The notes below the pieces were generated by a model. That model made no database searches. It had not been told where the DNA came from and was given only the letters and a program-made list of their open reading frames with translations. Of a stretch of 41,449 bases of DNA, positions 19,259-27,122 are shown piece by piece. The number at the start of each line of letters is the position of its first letter. The stretch's first letter is position 1. Source of the DNA: Bacillota bacterium (GTDB lineage: Bacteria > Bacillota > Sulfobacillia > Sulfobacillales > Sulfobacillaceae); contig JAIMAE010000007.1 in the NCBI GenBank assembly GCA_023512105.1, positions 1 to 41,449 on the forward strand, read 5' to 3'. A program made the position numbers and the translations under genes.

Positions 19259-20001
19259 ATGCCGACGTAGGCGAAGGGTATGGGGTGTGGCGCCTGGGAG
19301 ACGACGCCCAACTCATGCCCTACCTGACTTCGGCCAGCGTCGCCACCGGAGGTCACGCCGGCGACCCGGCGGTGATGTGGCAAACCGTCGAGGCGGCGCG
19401 GCGCCATGGGGTGGCCGTAGGGGCTCACGTCTCCTATCCCGATGTCAGGGGTTTTGGCCGCCGGCGGTGGGAAGGCGACCCCGGGGAGATGGTGGCGGAG
19501 CTGGTGGCCCAGATCGGGGCGTTGGACGCGATCTGCCGCGCCCAGGGGGTTCCCCTGGCCTACGTCAAGCCTCACGGCACCCTCTATCACGACGTCAACT
19601 GGGACCGGAGGTGGCAGCAGGTTCTGGAGGCCGTGCTGACCCGGCTGTCCGGACCGAAAGCGGTGATGGTGCAGGCCAACACCCCGGCGGTGGCGTGGTT
19701 TCAAGCCGCCGGATTCACCGTGATCCGGGAGGGCTTCTGCGACCGGGGGTACCTGGACGACGGGCGGCTGGTGCCGCGCGGTCAGCCGGGCGCGCTGCGT
19801 TCGCTGGAGGAGGCGGTCGAGCAGGCGGTGAGGCTGGCCACCGAGGGGGTGGTGATCACCCAGGGGGGCCATCGCCTGCCCCTCGCGGTAGACTCGCTCT
19901 GCCTGCACGGGGACACTCCGGAGGCGTTGGCGATGGCCAAGGCCATCCGCCAGGCGTTGGAGGAGCGGGGGGTGAGCGTCCATTCCTGGGTTGCGGGTTG
20001 A
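19249..20001 (+). CDS. pxpA: 5-oxoprolinase subunit PxpA (LamB/YcsF family)
   Basis: A 250-aa subunit of the ATP-dependent 5-oxoprolinase PxpABC, which opens pyroglutamate to glutamate. Family motifs are DLNADVGEGYG at the N-terminus, HAGDP, GAHVSYPD, YVKPHGTLYHD, EGFCDRGY and SLCLHGD. The first region reads TSASVATGGHAGD where the family usually has SANIACGFHAGD, so three normally conserved positions differ. Start GTG at 19249 follows GGAGGAGG and overlaps the HAD gene. pxpB and pxpC follow with overlaps, so the complex is encoded as one unit. Confidence 0.93.
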   Translation: MDLNADVGEGYGVWRLGDDAQLMPYLTSASVATGGHAGDPAVMWQTVEAARRHGVAVGAHVSYPDVRGFGRRRWEGDPGEMVAELVAQIGALDAICRAQGVPLAYVKPHGTLYHDVNWDRRWQQVLEAVLTRLSGPKAVMVQANTPAVAWFQAAGFTVIREGFCDRGYLDDGRLVPRGQPGALRSLEEAVEQAVRLATEGVVITQGGHRLPLAVDSLCLHGDTPEALAMAKAIRQALEERGVSVHSWVAG

Positions 20002-20668
20002 GCCTGGCCATCCCCACTGGCAGCCATACGGTCCGGAGGCCATCTTGTGGGAATGGCCGGAGCCGAGTCCGGCCATCACCCGGGGGTTGTGGCGGATCTA
20101 CCAAGCCTGGGCCAAGCATCCGCCGCCTCCACTGCGCGACTTCATTCTCGGCCAATGCTCGGTGGTCGGCTTCCTTCCCGCCGACCTGAACACGGCCGAG
20201 CGCGAGGCGCTGGGGCGGCAGATCGCCGAGGCGCTGGGGGAGGCGGTGCGGGAGCCTGCCGAGCCTCCGGCCGAGCGCCTGTGGGAGATCCCGGTGACCT
20301 ATGACGGACCGGACTTGGATGCGGTGGCGTCCCTGACCGGCCTCTCCACCGCGGAGGTGTGCGAGCTGCATGCCCAGCGCGAGTACCGGGTGGGCTGGAT
20401 GGGATTTTTGCCCGGATTTGCCTACCTGATCGAGTTAGACCCCCGTCTGCGCCTGCCCCGCCGCTCGCCCTCCCGACCCCGGATGGCCGCCGGCGCGGTG
20501 GCCATCGCCGAAGGGATGACCGCGGTCTATCCCACCGCGAGCCCGGGAGGCTGGCACTGGATCGGCCACACCGCGGCTCGGTTGTTGCCAGACCCGTTTG
20601 CCGAGGCGCGCGACGCGTTGGTCTTAGCGCCGGGCGACCGGGTGCGCTTTGTCGTGCGCCGTGCTTGA
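19991..20668 (+). CDS. pxpB: 5-oxoprolinase subunit PxpB (KipI-like)
   Basis: A 225-aa subunit of the PxpABC 5-oxoprolinase. Family motifs are an N-terminal YGPEAILWEW strand, GWMGFLPGFAYL, RPRMAAGAVAIA and YPTASPGGWHWIG. The homologue KipI of Bacillus subtilis was first described as an inhibitor of the KinA kinase; gene order with pxpA and pxpC favours the enzyme role here. The start TTG at 19991 overlaps the pxpA stop by eleven bases and has only a weak ribosome site, suggesting coupling. Confidence 0.92.
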   Translation: MRVEPGHPHWQPYGPEAILWEWPEPSPAITRGLWRIYQAWAKHPPPPLRDFILGQCSVVGFLPADLNTAEREALGRQIAEALGEAVREPAEPPAERLWEIPVTYDGPDLDAVASLTGLSTAEVCELHAQREYRVGWMGFLPGFAYLIELDPRLRLPRRSPSRPRMAAGAVAIAEGMTAVYPTASPGGWHWIGHTAARLLPDPFAEARDALVLAPGDRVRFVVRRA

Positions 20669-21608
20669 GTGGCTGGTGGTCCGGGGCGTCCTGAGCGTGC
20701 AGGACGGCGGTCGCGTGGGCCATCAGGCGCGGGGCGTCTTTCCCTCCGGGGCCTTGGACCCCTGGGCGTTTGCCCTGGCCAACCGACTGGCCGGGAACCC
20801 GGAGGAGGCCGCGGTGCTGGAGGGGATTGGCGGGGGATTTGCCGCCCGCATTCGCCATCCGATGACCATCGTGCTGGCCGGATCTCCTCGTCCGGTGTGG
20901 TTCGCCGGCGTCCCCCTGGCTTTTTATCAGCCCCACCGGTTGTGGGCGGGAGGCGTGCTGGAGGTGGCGGATGGGCCGGGGCAACACTACCTGGTGGCGG
21001 TGAGCGGAGGCTGGTGGGCTCCTCGCTGGTGGGGTTCTCGTTCGCAGGCCCTGACCATGGCCGAAGCAGGGTGGTACCGCCCTCCCCGGCCGGGCGAGGT
21101 GCTGCTGGTCGCCGTTCCTGGCCAGGCCCCGCCGGATGGCGCCGAGGGGCTGGCCCCCCAGCATTGGCCCCGCTATCCCGCCGAACCGACGCTTCGGGTC
21201 TGGCCGGGCCCCGATTTCGAACGGCTGCGAGCCCGGGAGGCCTTGGGAGTGGCGCTCACCGTCCGGCGCTTCAGCCGCATGGGGGTGGTGGCCGATGGGC
21301 CGCGCCTTTACGAAGGCGGATGGGCGATGCCGTCGCGGCCCACCGTGCGCGGGGTGGTCGAGGTGGACGGGGCGGGACAGTATCTGATTTTAGGTCCGGA
21401 GCGCCAGACCACCGGGGGTTATCCGATGCCCTTTGTGGTCGACCCCCTAGATTTTGGACTGTTGGCCGAGCTTGGGCCGGGCAGCCGGTTTCGCTTGAGC
21501 TTGGTCACCCACCCCCAGGAGCTGTGGGAAGAGCGAGCGGCCCGCCGGCGCCTCCTGCGCAGCCTCGCGGCTGGCCACGGGGAGGAGCAAAGGAGCCCAG
21601 CGAGGTGA
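20661..21608 (+). CDS. pxpC: 5-oxoprolinase subunit PxpC (KipA-like)
   Basis: A 315-aa biotin-dependent-carboxylase-like subunit of PxpABC. The N-terminus carries SVQDGGRVGHQARGVFPSGALDPWAF followed by ANRLAGNPEEAAVLE, the usual start of the family. The C-terminus holds TTGGYPMPFVVDPLDFG and the final helix region. The start GTG at 20661 overlaps the pxpB stop by eight bases; a TTG at 20649 is possible but gives no better N-terminus. Confidence 0.92.
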   Translation: MLEWLVVRGVLSVQDGGRVGHQARGVFPSGALDPWAFALANRLAGNPEEAAVLEGIGGGFAARIRHPMTIVLAGSPRPVWFAGVPLAFYQPHRLWAGGVLEVADGPGQHYLVAVSGGWWAPRWWGSRSQALTMAEAGWYRPPRPGEVLLVAVPGQAPPDGAEGLAPQHWPRYPAEPTLRVWPGPDFERLRAREALGVALTVRRFSRMGVVADGPRLYEGGWAMPSRPTVRGVVEVDGAGQYLILGPERQTTGGYPMPFVVDPLDFGLLAELGPGSRFRLSLVTHPQELWEERAARRRLLRSLAAGHGEEQRSPAR

Positions 21609-21653
21609 CGGTCGGCCGCCGGGTGCGGTATGGTTAGGGGGGAGGAGAACACG

Positions 21654-21830
21654 GTGGCTCAGGACAAGTCTCCCCACCAACCCCTAAGTCGGGCGGAGCG
21701 CCATCGGCGGCGGCGAGAGGCCCGGATGGAGCGATGGTTTGCGGTGGCCTTTTTGCTCGGCATCCTGTTGACGGCCGGCTACGTGGTGTGGCGTAGCCCT
21801 TGGTTATCAGGTGGTCCAGGGCGGTTTTGA
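21654..21830 (+). CDS. small single-pass membrane protein
   Basis: A 58-aa protein. The first 33 residues are highly basic (RAERHRRRREARMERW) and are followed by one hydrophobic helix (FAVAFLLGILLTAGYVVW), giving an expected N-in topology. GTG at 21654 has GGGAGGAG about eight bases upstream; an earlier ATG at 21630 has no good site. The gene lies between pxpC and rapZ in the same direction with short gaps. I do not recognise a family. Confidence 0.6.
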   Translation: MAQDKSPHQPLSRAERHRRRREARMERWFAVAFLLGILLTAGYVVWRSPWLSGGPGRF

Positions 21831-21855
21831 GAGACCTTGGGCCAGGAGGACCATC

Positions 21856-22719
21856 ATGAGTGCGCGATTGGTGATCATCACCGGATTGTCTGGAGCGGGC
21901 CGCTCTGAGGCGATGCGCGCCTTTGAAGACTTGGGCTATTTTTGTGTGGACAACCTGCCCCCGTCCTTGATTCCGAAGTTTTTCGAGTTGATTCAAAGAA
22001 GCCCGGAGGTCCGGGGGGCGGCCCTGGTCTTAGACGTGCGCGGGGGGATCTTCTTTCGCGAACTGGAGGCCTTCCTGCACGAACTGGACAGCGAGGGCGT
22101 GCGCTACCAGGTGGTCTTCCTCGAGGTCGACGAGGAAGTCCAGATCCGGCGCTACAAGGAGACGCGACGGCGCCATCCCCTGGAGGCCCAGTTGAGTCTG
22201 ATCGAGGCCATCCGCCAAGAGCGCAAGGCCTTGGAGGGATTGCGCGGGCGAGCCGACGTGGTGATCAACACCTCGGAGATGAAACCGATGCAGTTGCGCC
22301 AGCGCCTGGCGGAACTCTTCCGACTCGACCAGGAGGCCGGGGCCTTGACGGTGCGGCTGGTCTCCTTCGGATTTAAGCACGGGCTGCCCAAAGATGCGGA
22401 TATGGTGCTTGACGTTCGGTTTCTTCCCAATCCGCACTACGTGGAGGGCCTGCGCCCGAAGAGCGGCAACGACCCCGAGGTGCGGGAGTGGGTGCTGCGC
22501 TGGCCGGTGGCTAGAGAAACCCTGGCCCGTTTCGAGAGCCTGATCGACTTTCTGCTGCCCCAATATCAGCAGGAAGGGAAACCTTCGCTGACCGTGGCCG
22601 TAGGCTGTACCGGCGGACAGCATCGCTCGGTGGTGTTCGCCAATGCCTTGGCGCAATACCTAAAAAGTCGAGGCCAACCGGTAAAGGTGGAACACCGGGA
22701 ACTGGTCAACGGGTCATAA
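21856..22719 (+). CDS. rapZ: RNase adapter / nucleotide-binding protein RapZ (YvcJ)
   Basis: A 287-aa P-loop protein. The N-terminal Walker A is GLSGAGRS, with Arg in place of the common Lys, followed by EDLGYFCVDNLPPSLIP. The C-terminal domain ends in the conserved GCTGGQHRSV. In Escherichia coli RapZ controls glmS sRNAs and binds UDP-GlcNAc precursors; in Bacillus subtilis the homologue YvcJ affects competence and phosphorylated-GTPase activity. AGGAGG precedes the ATG. The neighbours yvcK and whiA form the standard Gram-positive trio. Confidence 0.94.
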   Translation: MSARLVIITGLSGAGRSEAMRAFEDLGYFCVDNLPPSLIPKFFELIQRSPEVRGAALVLDVRGGIFFRELEAFLHELDSEGVRYQVVFLEVDEEVQIRRYKETRRRHPLEAQLSLIEAIRQERKALEGLRGRADVVINTSEMKPMQLRQRLAELFRLDQEAGALTVRLVSFGFKHGLPKDADMVLDVRFLPNPHYVEGLRPKSGNDPEVREWVLRWPVARETLARFESLIDFLLPQYQQEGKPSLTVAVGCTGGQHRSVVFANALAQYLKSRGQPVKVEHRELVNGS

Positions 22720-22729
22720 GGGGAACACG

Positions 22730-24028
22730 ATGTGGCGCTATCTCCTACCGGGGCTCAAATTGAAACGTTACCTGGTCTTGGTCGCCCTGGGATGGATGGG
22801 GCTTGGGGCGGCGCTGGCTCTCGAGGGCAGGCTGCGGATCCCCGCCGGGCTGCTCGGCGCCGCCAGCCTGCTCACCGTGGCCGGGGCGGGGTTCGGCTTG
22901 TGGCGGTCCCTGCAGGAAGTCGTTGGTTGGGGGCATTGGCCGGGCGTGGTCTACGCCAGGCGCTACCTGCTACGAGGGCCGCGGGTGGTGGCACTGGGCG
23001 GGGGCACCGGGATGCCTGCGGTGCTGCGGGGATTGAAGGAGTACACCGCCAATCTGACCGCCATCGTCACCGTCGCCGATGACGGCGGCAGTTCCGGTCG
23101 GCTGCGGGACGACCTGGGGATGCTGCCCCCCGGCGACCTCCGCAACTGCATGGTGGCGCTGGCGGACACCGAGTCGTTGATGGCTGAACTTTTTCAGTAC
23201 CGGTTTGAAAGCGGGGAGCTGGCCGGCCATTCCTTTGGCAATCTATTTCTGGCGGCGATGGAAAAGGCCACCGGGGACTTCGTGACCGGGCTGCGCGAGT
23301 CGAGCCGGGTGCTGGCGGTCCGGGGCCGGGTTCTGCCGGCCACCTTGGACCGGGTGGAACTGCGGGCGAGGCTGGTCGACGGCCGAGTGTTAGAGGGGGA
23401 GAGCCAGGTGGGCCAGGCGCCGGCCCGCATTGAGCGGGTCTGGCTGGAGCCGGAAGACGCCACTCCGCTGGCGGAGGCGATCGAGGCGCTGGAGGAGGCG
23501 GACCTGATCGTGCTCGGTCCGGGCAGCCTGTACACCTCGGTGATCCCCAACCTCCTGGTTCGCCCGATTGCCGAGGCGATCCGGCGCAGTCGGGCCCTGC
23601 GGGTGCTGGTGGCCAACGCGATGACCCAGCCCGGCGAGACCAGCGGCTACTCGGTCTTCGACCACGTCCGGGCGGTGGAGGAACACGCGGGGGGCTCGGT
23701 GGTGGACGTGGTCCTGGTCAACCGTGCTCCGATTCCCCCGGCGGTGGAGGCCCGCTACCGACAAGAGGGCGCCGAGCCGGTCTCCTGGGGGCAAGATGGC
23801 AGCTTCCCCCGCCGGCCAGCTTTGATTGCGGCCGACTTAATCCAGGTGGAAGCCGATGGGGTGGTGCGCCACGACCCGGCCAAGTTGGCCCGCACGTTGC
23901 TGAGGGTGCTGGTCCGCTTTCGGCCCCACTGGGCGGAGGGACATCGGCTGGACGCCTGGATATTGGAGGGACGGCTGCGCGGACACCCGGAACGGCCGGG
24001 GATCTCGCATGGGCCGAGAACATGGTAA
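22730..24028 (+). CDS. yvcK: YvcK/GlmR-family regulator with membrane N-terminus
   Basis: A 432-aa protein of the YvcK (GlmR/CofD-like) family, which binds UDP-GlcNAc and supports peptidoglycan precursor synthesis and gluconeogenic growth in Bacillus. The core begins near residue 85 with VVALGGGTGMPAVLRGLK, then TVADDGGSSGRLRDD, PPGDLRNC, GHSFGNLFL and LGPGSLYTSVIPNLL. Residues about 14-32 and 38-60 are two hydrophobic helices absent from the shorter Bacillus protein, so this version is probably membrane-anchored. AAGGGG precedes the ATG. Its stop overlaps whiA by seven bases. Confidence 0.93.
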   Translation: MWRYLLPGLKLKRYLVLVALGWMGLGAALALEGRLRIPAGLLGAASLLTVAGAGFGLWRSLQEVVGWGHWPGVVYARRYLLRGPRVVALGGGTGMPAVLRGLKEYTANLTAIVTVADDGGSSGRLRDDLGMLPPGDLRNCMVALADTESLMAELFQYRFESGELAGHSFGNLFLAAMEKATGDFVTGLRESSRVLAVRGRVLPATLDRVELRARLVDGRVLEGESQVGQAPARIERVWLEPEDATPLAEAIEALEEADLIVLGPGSLYTSVIPNLLVRPIAEAIRRSRALRVLVANAMTQPGETSGYSVFDHVRAVEEHAGGSVVDVVLVNRAPIPPAVEARYRQEGAEPVSWGQDGSFPRRPALIAADLIQVEADGVVRHDPAKLARTLLRVLVRFRPHWAEGHRLDAWILEGRLRGHPERPGISHGPRTW

Positions 24029-24888
24029 ATTTCAGCTATGCCCGGCAGCTGAAGACCCGGCTTGGCCAAAAGCGACTGCCCGAGGATCCCTTGTGCATGG
24101 CCGCTGAGTGCTGGGGAATGTCCGGTCCCCGGGAGGCCAGCCAACCCTTTGTCCTGACCCTGAACACGGCGGCGGTGGCCCGCCGGGCGTTTCGCCTGCT
24201 GCGCAGGCTGGGATGCGAACCGCGGCTGGAGATCGACCGGGCGCGGCGACGCGGACCCTTCCGGATCCAGGCTCGCCCGCTGCCGTTTGCTCCCGAGCAA
24301 TGCCTCGGACGCTGTCCCCAGGAATATCTCCTAGGGGCCTTTTTGGCGTACGGGAGCCTTACCGCCCCGGACCGGGGATCGCACCTGGAGATTGGGGTGG
24401 GCGACGACGTGCAGGCCGCCTGGCTGACCACCGCCCTGGCCGCGGTGCGCATTCGCGCCAAAGTGGTACCCCGGCGGGGAGGCCACGCCCTGTACCTGAA
24501 GGGCCGGCGCGCCATCATCCGCTTTTTGGCCGCGATCGGGGCGCACGAGGCGGTGCTGGAGATGGAGAATCTCGACGCCCTGAAGGCGATGAAGAACCGG
24601 ATCAACCGGCTGGTCAACTCAGAGACCGCCAACCTGCACCGCACGGTGATTTCGGGATGGGATCAGGCGCAGCTCTTGACGCGCCTGTACCACTCAGACC
24701 TCTGGGCCACGCTGCCGTCCAGCCTGACCGTGGTGGCGCTGATGCGGATGCAACACCCCGACTGGTCGCTGCGGGAGATCGGGCGAGCGTTGAAGCCCCC
24801 CCTGTCCAAATCGGCGGTCAACCACCGAATGCGGCGGGTGTTGAAACTGGCCCTGCAGATGGAAGGCCAGGACGGTAGCACCCCTTAA
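24022..24888 (+). CDS. whiA: DNA-binding protein WhiA
   Basis: A 288-aa WhiA: an N-terminal domain related to LAGLIDADG homing endonucleases and a C-terminal helix-turn-helix. The LAGLIDADG-like helix reads LLGAFLAYGSLTAP, so the catalytic acid is missing, as usual for this non-nuclease family. MKNRINRLVNSETANL is the conserved linker, and HPDWSLREIGRAL...SKSAVNHRMRR is the recognition helix region. WhiA affects division and chromosome segregation in Bacillus and sporulation in Streptomyces. The ATG overlaps the yvcK stop. It ends the long uvr-pxp-rapZ run. Confidence 0.94.
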   Translation: MVNFSYARQLKTRLGQKRLPEDPLCMAAECWGMSGPREASQPFVLTLNTAAVARRAFRLLRRLGCEPRLEIDRARRRGPFRIQARPLPFAPEQCLGRCPQEYLLGAFLAYGSLTAPDRGSHLEIGVGDDVQAAWLTTALAAVRIRAKVVPRRGGHALYLKGRRAIIRFLAAIGAHEAVLEMENLDALKAMKNRINRLVNSETANLHRTVISGWDQAQLLTRLYHSDLWATLPSSLTVVALMRMQHPDWSLREIGRALKPPLSKSAVNHRMRRVLKLALQMEGQDGSTP

Positions 24889-24890
24889 CT

Positions 24891-25613
24891 CTACCAGGGG
24901 GTGGGGACGGGGTCGACCCGCAGGTAGGTGCAGGCCAAGGCCGGGCGCGGACGACTCTCGGGCCAGGCCCGGACCAGCCGCCCCACCAGGGGATGTAACC
25001 CCTCTTGGCGCAAGGCAGCCAACAAGGCGTGGCCGCTGGCTTCCCCTCCCGCCTCGCGCCAGACCTCCTCCAGACTGCGGGAGGCCAGGACCATGGCCAA
25101 GGCGTGGCTTTTCGGGCGCAGAATGCCGCGCGAGGCGGAAAACCACAGCGGCACCCGATGGTCGGCCTCGAAGCGGGCCGGCTCTCCCGGCCGCAGCCAC
25201 CGCTCCTTGCCGGAGACGCCATCTTCGACCAGGATGAAACAATCGCCGAAGACGCCATACTCCACTTGGTCGTCCTCGATCCGGACCACCGCCAAACTGG
25301 CCACCGGCGACTCTTCTCGCTGCCCCCAAATTTGTCGGTATTGCCGGGAGACGTTGATCAAGAGCTGGGGCAACAACATCCGCAAGGGTGCCGAGGCTTC
25401 CTCGGTGACATACCGGCGCAAGGCGTGGTCCAAGGTGGTGACCAGCCACTGCAAAGGAAGGTCGTCGGCCAGTCCGCCAGGCGGAGGGTTGCCGTGCACC
25501 ACCCAGCCCCAGCGATTGATGGCTCCAGCCACGTCGTAGTTGTGGGCGGCCGTTTGGGCCGGCATCGAAAGGGTGGCGTTGGCGGTCACCCGCATGCGTA
25601 CACAGGCTGCCAT
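24891..25613 (-). CDS. PP2C-like protein with degenerate metal site
   Basis: A 240-aa protein resembling bacterial PP2C Ser/Thr phosphatases: an N-terminal NYDVAGA (compare N-x-D), a VVHGNPPPGG turn where PP2C has V-V-D-G, a middle SPVASLAVVRIEDDQVEYGVFGDC equivalent to the usual S-A-x-L...GD segment, and no membrane helix. The metal-binding Asp of the DG motif is His here (codon CAC), so phosphatase activity is doubtful. GGAAGGAG precedes the ATG at 25613 on the minus strand; the frame extends upstream to 25949, but that part looks non-coding. Its stop lies two bases from the whiA stop. The family call is tentative. Confidence 0.55.
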   Translation of the reverse strand: MAACVRMRVTANATLSMPAQTAAHNYDVAGAINRWGWVVHGNPPPGGLADDLPLQWLVTTLDHALRRYVTEEASAPLRMLLPQLLINVSRQYRQIWGQREESPVASLAVVRIEDDQVEYGVFGDCFILVEDGVSGKERWLRPGEPARFEADHRVPLWFSASRGILRPKSHALAMVLASRSLEEVWREAGGEASGHALLAALRQEGLHPLVGRLVRAWPESRPRPALACTYLRVDPVPTPW

Positions 25614-25652
25614 GAATGACTCCTTCCCGTCAGTGGGGTTGCCTCTGTATGG

Positions 25653-25658
25653 ATTATA
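25653..25658 (-). promoter_or_regulatory. candidate -10 box of the PP2C-like gene
   Basis: TATAAT on the minus strand, 39 bases upstream of the ATG at 25613. The -35 at 17 bases (CCGCCA) matches only half of the consensus. Confidence 0.4.
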
Positions 25659-25800
25659 CGCGATTGCCTGCCCGATGGCGGGGCGCTTTCTTCGCTGGAC
25701 GCTTGCGCGGAGGAGAACTTCGGGCGTAGGATCAGGGCGGAGGCAACTTTTTAAAGCGGTTTCAGGCTGCAACGCCGCGTGATGGGAGTGAATTCGGCGG

Positions 25801-25917
25801 ATGGGATTGGCATTGGCGCTCTTCTGTGGCATGTTGGTGGTCCCGGCCCTTTTCGCCTGGCTGGTCGATCGGGGGCTCAAGCCAGAGGAAGAGGCGCATG
25901 AGAGGCCGCTTTCATAA
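25801..25917 (+). CDS. 38-residue membrane peptide
   Basis: A short frame reading MGLALALFCGMLVVPALFAWLVDRG and a charged tail with KPEEEAHERPLS: one hydrophobic helix followed by an acidic end. A GGGAG lies about twelve bases upstream, which is longer than ideal. An in-frame stop at 25789 limits the N-terminus. The flippase-like gene begins 38 bases downstream in the same direction, so the two could be co-expressed. No family is recognised. Confidence 0.4.
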   Translation: MGLALALFCGMLVVPALFAWLVDRGLKPEEEAHERPLS

Positions 25918-25955
25918 GGCGCGAGGAGTACCGCTTTTGGGCTGACCAAGGCTGG

Positions 25956-27122
25956 ATGGGTGCCGCCCTTTTGGTCAGCGGGGCAGGGAATTACGCCTTC
26001 TCCACCTTGTTAGCCCACGGGTTGGGTCCCGTGGGCTACGGCATGATCGGGGCCTGGCTGAAGGTCTGGCAGTGGCTGTTCATTCCGGTCGGGGTCATCC
26101 CCTGGCTGGCGATCCGCTCTGGGTCGCAACTGCGCGAGCCGGTGATTTGGCTGGCCGGGTTGGGGGTGGGAGGAGCAGGGGCGGCCTGGATGGCGACGGT
26201 GCCGTCTCTGGACCTTTCGGCGCTCGGGGCCGCGTTGCTCGGGGCGTCGGTCGCCCCTGGAATGGCTGCCGCCGTCTATGTAGGACGGCTCGAACGCCTG
26301 CGCCGGTACCGGGCAGTGGCTGCGGTGGCGGCGGTTGGGGCGGTGTGGTCCCTGGGGGTGGCGTGGGCGGTGACGGCCTCGGGCCACCCCCGGGTGAGCT
26401 TGGCCGGGGGCGTCTTGGCCGGACAAGCGCTGACCTATGGTGTGGCGCGCCGCCTGGCCGCGGGCGCCAACACCCAAGGCTGGGATGGAGCGGGCGATGC
26501 CCGCCAGGCGGTGGGGGCGGTGTTGGCCTCTCTGGTATTGACGCTGGGTCAGACCTTAGATGGCGTGTGGGCCCGAATTACCCTGCCGGCGGCCGAGGCG
26601 GGGCAGTACGGCGGCATGGCCACCGTGGCTCACAGCCTCCCTTACGTGGCCGGAGGCGTGGCGACGGTGTTGCTCAGCGCTGCGCTCTCTGGGTCGCCGA
26701 GGCAAAGTCTACCCTGGCTCGGGCGAGCGCTTGGGGTCTACGGGGTGCTGGCCGGTGCGGGCCTGGTCCTCTTGCGGGGTTATGGCTCGGTGCTGGTCAA
26801 TGCCGTGTTGGGCGGTGACTTTGCCCCGGTCACCGGCTGGCTGGGGAGCTACGGAGTGGCGATGGCGGCGCTGGGGTGGGTGGCGATTTGGCTGGGCTGG
26901 GCGGTGGCGCGGGGGGAGTTGGCGGTGGTGGCGGTGGCCCTGGCGGGAACCATAGCCTGGGGATGGGAGCTGTCCGGGGCTCACGACTACCGGTTGATGG
27001 TGGTGGCGGGGGAACGGGTTTGGCTGGCTACCGCAGCGGCGGTGACGGCCGTAGGGCTGGGACTGGGGGTTGCGGCCAGACGGGGGGAGACCGCGCCGCG
27101 TGGTTGGGGAAAGGTACCTTGA
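25956..27122 (+). CDS. polysaccharide flippase-like (MATE/MOP superfamily) membrane protein
   Basis: A 388-aa polytopic protein with about eleven or twelve hydrophobic helices. The N-terminus SGAGNYAFSTLLAHGLGPVGYG matches the opening of oligosaccharide flippases of the MOP superfamily (Wzx/RfbX-like), where a lipid-linked glycan is moved across the membrane. It is somewhat short for the family (usually 400-500 aa). No glycosyltransferases are adjacent, so the substrate is unknown. ATG 25956 has only a weak AAGG upstream, and no better in-frame start exists. Confidence 0.7.
   Translation: MGAALLVSGAGNYAFSTLLAHGLGPVGYGMIGAWLKVWQWLFIPVGVIPWLAIRSGSQLREPVIWLAGLGVGGAGAAWMATVPSLDLSALGAALLGASVAPGMAAAVYVGRLERLRRYRAVAAVAAVGAVWSLGVAWAVTASGHPRVSLAGGVLAGQALTYGVARRLAAGANTQGWDGAGDARQAVGAVLASLVLTLGQTLDGVWARITLPAAEAGQYGGMATVAHSLPYVAGGVATVLLSAALSGSPRQSLPWLGRALGVYGVLAGAGLVLLRGYGSVLVNAVLGGDFAPVTGWLGSYGVAMAALGWVAIWLGWAVARGELAVVAVALAGTIAWGWELSGAHDYRLMVVAGERVWLATAAAVTAVGLGLGVAARRGETAPRGWGKVP

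Noticed and set aside
24881-24900. CCCC...GGGG pairing between the whiA and PP2C-like stops as a bidirectional terminator
   Set aside because: Only four pairs with a 12-base loop and no T-run on either strand.
25540-25782. Plus-strand frame of 80 codons across the PP2C-like start and its promoter
   Set aside because: It overlaps a better-supported minus-strand gene and its candidate promoter, with no recognisable features.
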